Of a stretch of DNA of 64,000 nt, positions 59,019-64,000 are shown piece by piece. The notes under the pieces are model-generated. The model saw only the letters and a program-made list of their open reading frames with translations. It did no database searches and had not been told where the DNA came from. Source of the stretch: Rotaria macrura (taxonomy: Eukaryota; Rotifera; Eurotatoria; Philodinida; Philodinidae); contig OENT01000544.1 in assembly GCA_900239685.1 (NCBI GenBank), positions 36,596-100,595 of the forward strand, written 5' to 3'. The translations under genes and the position numbers were made by a program. How positions within the stretch are numbered: position 1 is the stretch's first letter; every line of letters starts with the position of its first letter.

Positions 59019-62000
59019 TGCGACAAAAAAGTATGACTTTGGTTTGATTAGATGTCTATACATATCTAGAGAAATAGACATAGTTTAATCACCATATACG
59101 TTTTTGTTCATTGAAAACATTAATCACTTTGAAATAAAAAGATTAGAAATTCAAATATTTATATTGTGTTCATATTTTCAGACAGTCTGATGCTGATGAG
59201 CATAGGTTGCTTGAGAAATTTTCAATCAAACGACTACGATGTCGTGCCTATAAATTAAAAGCGATTATATTTAATTAATTGATTTTAATATTTCTTTTGA
59301 AACCATATCATTGGCAGATTTTCAATAATCAATATTGCATCAATGTCGATTTTCAGTTCAAATTCAATGTAACCTTCAAGGGACTGAACACGATTGCTAT
59401 TCGTAGTAGTCTATTTATTCCAGATGATAGGCATCACAATTTGAAGAAAATAAATATTCAAATAGTTGTGTGAATTGAAATAAATAAATGAAATATACAT
59501 TCTAATCAAATTAGAACGGCAATGAGAAATTTTTACTCTTGACCAAAATACCTGTTTTTGGATTAGATAAAAACCGGTATGCATTTCTGATAAGTACTAC
59601 CGACATTGATCTAATCAGTCGCATAGATAGATTGCCTATTTTTACTAGTATTATAATGCCTATGTTCCACAAACTGTCTGTTTTGCACGAGAACATTAAA
59701 AAAAATCTAATTGATGAACCGATCAGTTTTAAGTTTACAAATATAATACCTACCTATGAATTCGTCTGTCCATTGATCTAATCAATATTTTTACTATCAA
59801 CACTTTTTGAGTGCTTTTCTTTCTTATAAAAATCCATTGGAACCACGGCATTCATCTTGATTACATGTGTAGTCTGAACTCACTGATGACTGTATTCTAG
59901 GTAGATGAAAATAACTCTATGGTTTTTTAAATGTCTAGTGCAGTGGAATACTTTCTTTCACTAAGCATTGTGTCAACAGATAGAACTATATTTAATGCAA
60001 AAACCGTTTTTTTGTTTTGACTGTTTGCTGAAAAAAATCGTAAATAACTGCTGCTCTTCAAGATTTTTTGATATTAAAACGGATGGAATGAATTTTTACG
60101 ATGAATAAAGTTATTGATCACTAGTAGGTTTTATCATCAGTTATACGTGTGACTTTGACTGAGAAACAATTGAAAACGAACATCTGTATAAGAACATATG
60201 ATCTGGCGATTTTTCTTCACGATGAACGATGAAATTCTCTGAACATTCAAATGAAACTTTAGAATATATTTTGCAATGATTCGAATTAAATACAACTAAA
60301 AGCCTTCGCCCAAGAACTCACAGAGTGTGATTAAACAAGTAGATCATCTCTAGCTCAAATCTGTATTCTTTTGAAAAGAAAACGTTGGATAAGTATACTT
60401 TTCGTAATACTACATGTTGTTGTGAAAGAAAGAATTGAATGAACAAAAGAATAGCCATAAGTTTAATATATAGATGCCTAACACATCAAACGAATTTAAA
60501 AACAGAAGAGACAAAGTCATGGTTGAAGTTGCATATTTGAAACACGAAGAGACGATGTTCATTATATAGATAATGAACCGCGATACCAAAGAGAAGATAG
60601 TGAAAATTTTTCAAGACAATCTTTTTATGTACCGTAGCTTCTATTATGTATAGACATGTACGAATTAATTTTTTTGAAAGAATATGATTGTATAGTTCAA
60701 AACAGAGATATCATTATGTTTTGAAAATGTTATGATATTCTCCCTCAACAGTTCTAACGTTTGGACGAGTTGAAAAATAAATGTAGGTTCAGTACGAAGA
60801 TAAACTCAATTTTATAATACAGTAATTACGTAGAACCGATAGAAATCATTCTTTCGTTTTTGAATGATCGAAGGTCATATCATTTTGTTCGTGTTTAAGA
60901 CACAAACACAGATAAATGGATGAGATAGATAGAAAGATAAACTATTGTGTAAAACATTTCGTGACAAGTTCCAGTCTCACGAACTATTTAAAAGTACACG
61001 GGCTAAAACTGAGGAAGATAATCAATTGCTCTATTATCTTGAACAAACCATTCTCTATCTAATATCTTTTCTTCGAATATTTCCATGCACGAACTCTAGG
61101 CAAAAGTACACCGCAAGAAGCAAACAAGTTACGGATGATAGAAGAAACAATATATTTTCATAAGCAAACGAATACCCAATTCAATCTTACGATTTCAATC
61201 TACAAGTTATTTGGATTGAAGCAAGTTTATGTTCACCATCGAAATGTGCCATTTAGATAAGTTCCATGATCTAAAGCGTTTGAACAAATGTTTTGCAATC
61301 GCATTATTGAAATAATCATTAGTTTGTAGATAGTACAAGACGATTTCTTGACATAATCTGGATTCTGATGGCACATCAAAAAGTGTTTAATAGCATAAAA
61401 TTCTAAAACGTAGATAAGAACCGATCCATAGAAAACCGTGTTACAGATTACAATTGTTATGGATTTTGTTAATCAGAAGCAGTCTGCTTTTCATACTCTA
61501 TCAGGAGCGGTTGCTGGAATCGGTCGAACTTAAAACTAATATTTAAGAATCACTGGAATCTGACTGTCAACTGGAATCTGCAAGTTTTTTCTCGCGAGCT
61601 GATTACTGCCAGATTCGAACTAAACTTCAGATATTAAAATTTGTATCTCACAATACATGTGAAACGATAATTCAAAATTGAACACATCATATATGGAAAT
61701 TTCATGGAAGTTCGATAAATCTCATTGTTGGAATTATTCAAAAATCTGATTAGAGTACTTCAGCAAATTAGTGTTTCCCTGTTCACAAAAGCACATCTTC
61801 AACATTCAAAGTTATCGAATTCTCATGAATACTTGATGTCATTTGTAGACTACCCTTTCAAGTGTATTCAAAGACTTAATTTAGTGAACAAGATGAATGT
61901 GACAATCAGTTTGCGTTGACAGGGATCGTTGTGGATAAAAGCTTGAAAATTAAAATTTACAGACAAATTCACATGGATTCGAAAAGTCTTCTTTCATATT

Positions 62001-62874
62001 AGATGATTTCCAATTACAGTTTCTAGATAGAAAGAAAGACAATAGTTTATGACTAATATAAAACTGAGAATCGGACTATTCCATTCTCCATGAGAAATCT
62101 CTTTTAATATTCTATGCTCATTGTCTATATTTATCGCATTAACAATTCTTCAAATGTTTAATAAGAATCTGTTTACACAGACACGAGGCAACGGATTGTC
62201 ACAAATCGTCCATTATTGTACATAGTTATGGAACTAGAGTTTCTTGTTTGCTCGATTTTGTTTCGTCTCAAGTTTGATTGATATGTACGGAAGAGTAATG
62301 CTGGTCTTTAGTAAAATAAAATTGAACTACGGAAGACTCCAAAGTTCACGAATATTCAAATTAATTACCCGATATCTAATGCAGACAATAAATCATGCAG
62401 AGTATTATCAATTCGTGCTCAGTAAGATAATTCATGATGAATGTGCATAGAAAATGAATAAATAAAGTTGTGTACCGATGAGCAAACCAGAATCATTATT
62501 ATTTCATGTTTATAATGATGGAAAACTGAAAGTTTAGAAGTTTCAATACAATAAGATAACGAGAATCATTAGTCAAGTTCAGTGATCAAAACTTAATTAT
62601 TTGCACAATGTCAATATTTCTCGTACGGAAATCGTATGGAATTGCTTTTTTCCTTGATTCTATTTCGTGGTTTTAGTGAACGTAACAATCGAGAATATAT
62701 CATTAGATAGTTAAGAACCGAATAATACCAAATCAAAATTATCTTTTATCTCAATTCAATGAAATTCAAATTCTATTTCTTCTTCTTCTTCTTGCCGATT
62801 TTATTTGGCAACAAAAACAACGAGAAAGAAAGAAAACACGTTGAACTTTTCAATAATATTACGTCATAGTTTAA
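59019..62874. other. Non-coding stretch before RPL31
   Basis: No gene is recognised. Open frames of 60-80 codons (59279-59473, 59539-59781, 60945-61163, 61725-61919, 62244-62450) lack known domains or splice partners. The end nearest RPL31 has its probable minus-strand poly(A) signal (AATAAA at 62805-62800). Confidence 0.4.
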
Positions 62875-63431
62875 TTACTCGTTGTCAACATTGGCCGTAA
62901 GTAATCCTAAATAAAAAGAAAAAAAGAATCAAACTCAAATCTTGAATACAAGAAAAAGCAAAGACAAACCTTTGAATGAAGGTACTCGAACAAACGTAAC
63001 CAATGTATAAAGTTTGTGTAGTGAATCTTCATCTTCATTACGTTGTCGAGCTAGTCGAACTCGAACACGATAAGGAACATGACTAAAAGAATTGATTGAA
63101 ATACAAATATAGAGAAAAAAGAGTTACATACTTGATTCCTTGAGACCATATTTCTTTGTTTAATTTAGAATCGATACGAACATCAGGTGTTTTCATCATT
63201 TTTTCGGCGAATTTTTTTAATTCTTTAACTGCACGTGGTGCACGCTTCTTGAAAGCTCTATTGAGAGTGAAAAGAAGAAGAGGAAATATTTGATAGTAAA
63301 AAGAAAAATTCATCTTACACGCCATGCAATCGTTTGTGTAAATTGACGGTATATTCACGAGTGACGACTTCGTTTGTTATTTGTTTCTTATTACTACCGC
63401 TTTCGCCTTTCTTCGTTTTAGCGTTCACCAT
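62875..63431 (-). CDS. RPL31: 60S ribosomal protein L31 (eL31)
   Basis: Four exons (63431-63319, 63257-63132, 63082-62970, 62906-62875) join in frame to 127 residues, the size of animal L31 (about 125). Recognisable stretches in order are [78 protein letters not shown] and a final ANVDNE. The start is the ATG in a strong ACCATGG context. A tttag just upstream suggests a 5' UTR intron, common in ribosomal protein genes. L31 sits near the exit tunnel of the large subunit. Its introns are short (50-75 bp). Nothing is abnormal; identification is certain. Confidence 0.97.
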
Positions 63432-63779
63432 GGTGAATTCGATAACTGATCTAAAACAAGAACAATATCAGTACCAAAAGTTGCTGAAACACTAGTCGGC
63501 AAACTTCCGTCCACACGAACATGTAAAACAGTATATGAGAAACAAAATATCTTTGAAATGATTAAATGAAACAATAAAATATTGTCAGTGGATTGGTTAA
63601 TACGACGATCGAATCCGCATTTCATAGAAAATATATCTCAATATGCCTCTCAAAAACATGGTGTATGTCAATGACAGATCGTGACATCTTTTGAAATAAA
63701 TGTTTTGATTCATCTTGGCTGCTAAAATAAAGTGAATTTGAATACTATTATTATATATAACATAAATTATGCGCTTTTT

Positions 63780-63840
63780 GCGGCGCAGTTACGCATAATT
63801 ACGGCATAAAATTGCCTCTGCGCGTAACTGCGGCGCAGTT
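63780..63840. repeat. G+C-rich palindromic patch with a direct repeat
   Basis: GCGGCGCAGTT occurs at 63780-63790 and again at 63830-63840. GCAGTTACGC at 63785-63794 is a perfect inverted match to GCGTAACTGC at 63822-63831, so the segment can fold as a stem with a 27-nt loop. It contrasts strongly with the AT-rich surroundings and may be the end of a transposon or satellite that continues past the window. Confidence 0.75.
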
Positions 63841-63892
63841 GCAAAAAAAGAGGCGACATGGGTTCCAAGGTACTAATACTGGGTTGGTGAAA

Positions 63893-63979
63893 GTTAAGCG
63901 CAGGAAAGATCAGCACACGGAATGCTAAGCACGAGGATACTTCAGCAACGACATGTTGAGCGCAAAGAAAGATCAGCAC
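63893..63979. repeat. Two related units of a possible tandem repeat
   Basis: GTTAAGCGCAGGAAAGATCAGC (63893 on) and GTTGAGCGCAAAGAAAGATCAGC (63955 on) are alike, about 62 bp apart, and share the 11-mer AAGATCAGCAC. The window ends shortly after, so only one and a half periods can be seen. Confidence 0.6.
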
Positions 63980-64000
63980 GAATATTGAGTAAGTTGAATG

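Larger units (their letters stand above)
63432..64000. other. RPL31 upstream flank and beginning of a G+C-rich repeat zone
   Basis: From 63432 to about 63770 this is the RPL31 leader/promoter side, without other features. From about 63770 onward base composition changes sharply to G+C-rich words, described in the repeat entries. The only long open frame there (63767-63979 minus) is unrecognised. Confidence 0.5.

Noticed and set aside
59188..59222. CTGATGAG followed by GAGAAA, resembling a hammerhead core as seen in Penelope-like elements
   Set aside because: The intervening stem is poor and the core GAAA is displaced; no partner helices I and III were found.

Overview
This is an AT-rich (visibly about two-thirds A+T) animal nuclear fragment. 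The genes have GT-AG introns, typically 50-90 bp with a few of 1-3 kb, and single-gene promoters and poly(A) signals. Gene content is metazoan (SCAP, Tousled-like kinase, MSK-type S6 kinase, kinesin-13, RPL31). Two intronless enzyme genes look more bacterial, fungal or plant in family (FAD_oxidored-type flavoprotein and wax-synthase-type acyltransferase). Together with several MITE-like and fold-back elements, this would fit a bdelloid rotifer (Adineta/Rotaria type). That is inference from composition and gene style, not proven; another AT-rich lophotrochozoan is possible.

Layout. 1-5.6 kb: the 3' part of a SCAP gene (last membrane span and WD40 repeats), interrupted by a 3-kb intron holding a roughly 600-bp fold-back repeat. 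6.3-9.9 kb: a complete Tousled-like kinase gene in seven coding exons (+). 9.9-19.5 kb: long gene-poor stretch with a striking 348-bp inverted repeat around a 961-bp spacer. 19.5-24.8 kb: a complete two-kinase-domain MSK (RPS6KA5-like) gene in sixteen exons (-), with a near-perfect 47-bp hairpin in its largest intron. 24.8-29.6 kb: no gene seen. 29.7-44.1 kb: four metabolic genes spread out among non-coding DNA: a short-chain dehydrogenase (+), a microsomal cytochrome P450 (+), a wax-synthase-like acyltransferase (-) and a membrane-anchored FAD oxidoreductase (+). A 521-bp hAT-type MITE with a perfect 8-bp target duplication and a 942-bp TIR element lie between them. 47.4-48.7 kb: an unrecognised multi-pass membrane protein (+). 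52.3-56.4 kb: a kinesin-13 (KIF2/MCAK) gene (-). 58.7 kb: a small single-span membrane protein (+). 62.9-63.4 kb: ribosomal protein L31 (-). The last 250 bp carry a GC-rich palindromic patch and the start of what looks like a repeat array.

The genes do not form an operon and there is no sign of a shared pathway across the whole window. The SDR, P450, acyltransferase and flavoprotein are all redox or lipid-type enzymes, but their spacing (2-5 kb) and alternating strands give no evidence of co-regulation. I found no rRNA, tRNA, CRISPR array or protein-coding transposon. Exon boundaries were worked out by hand from reading frame, GT/AG sites and remembered family alignments; all coding joins quoted keep frame.
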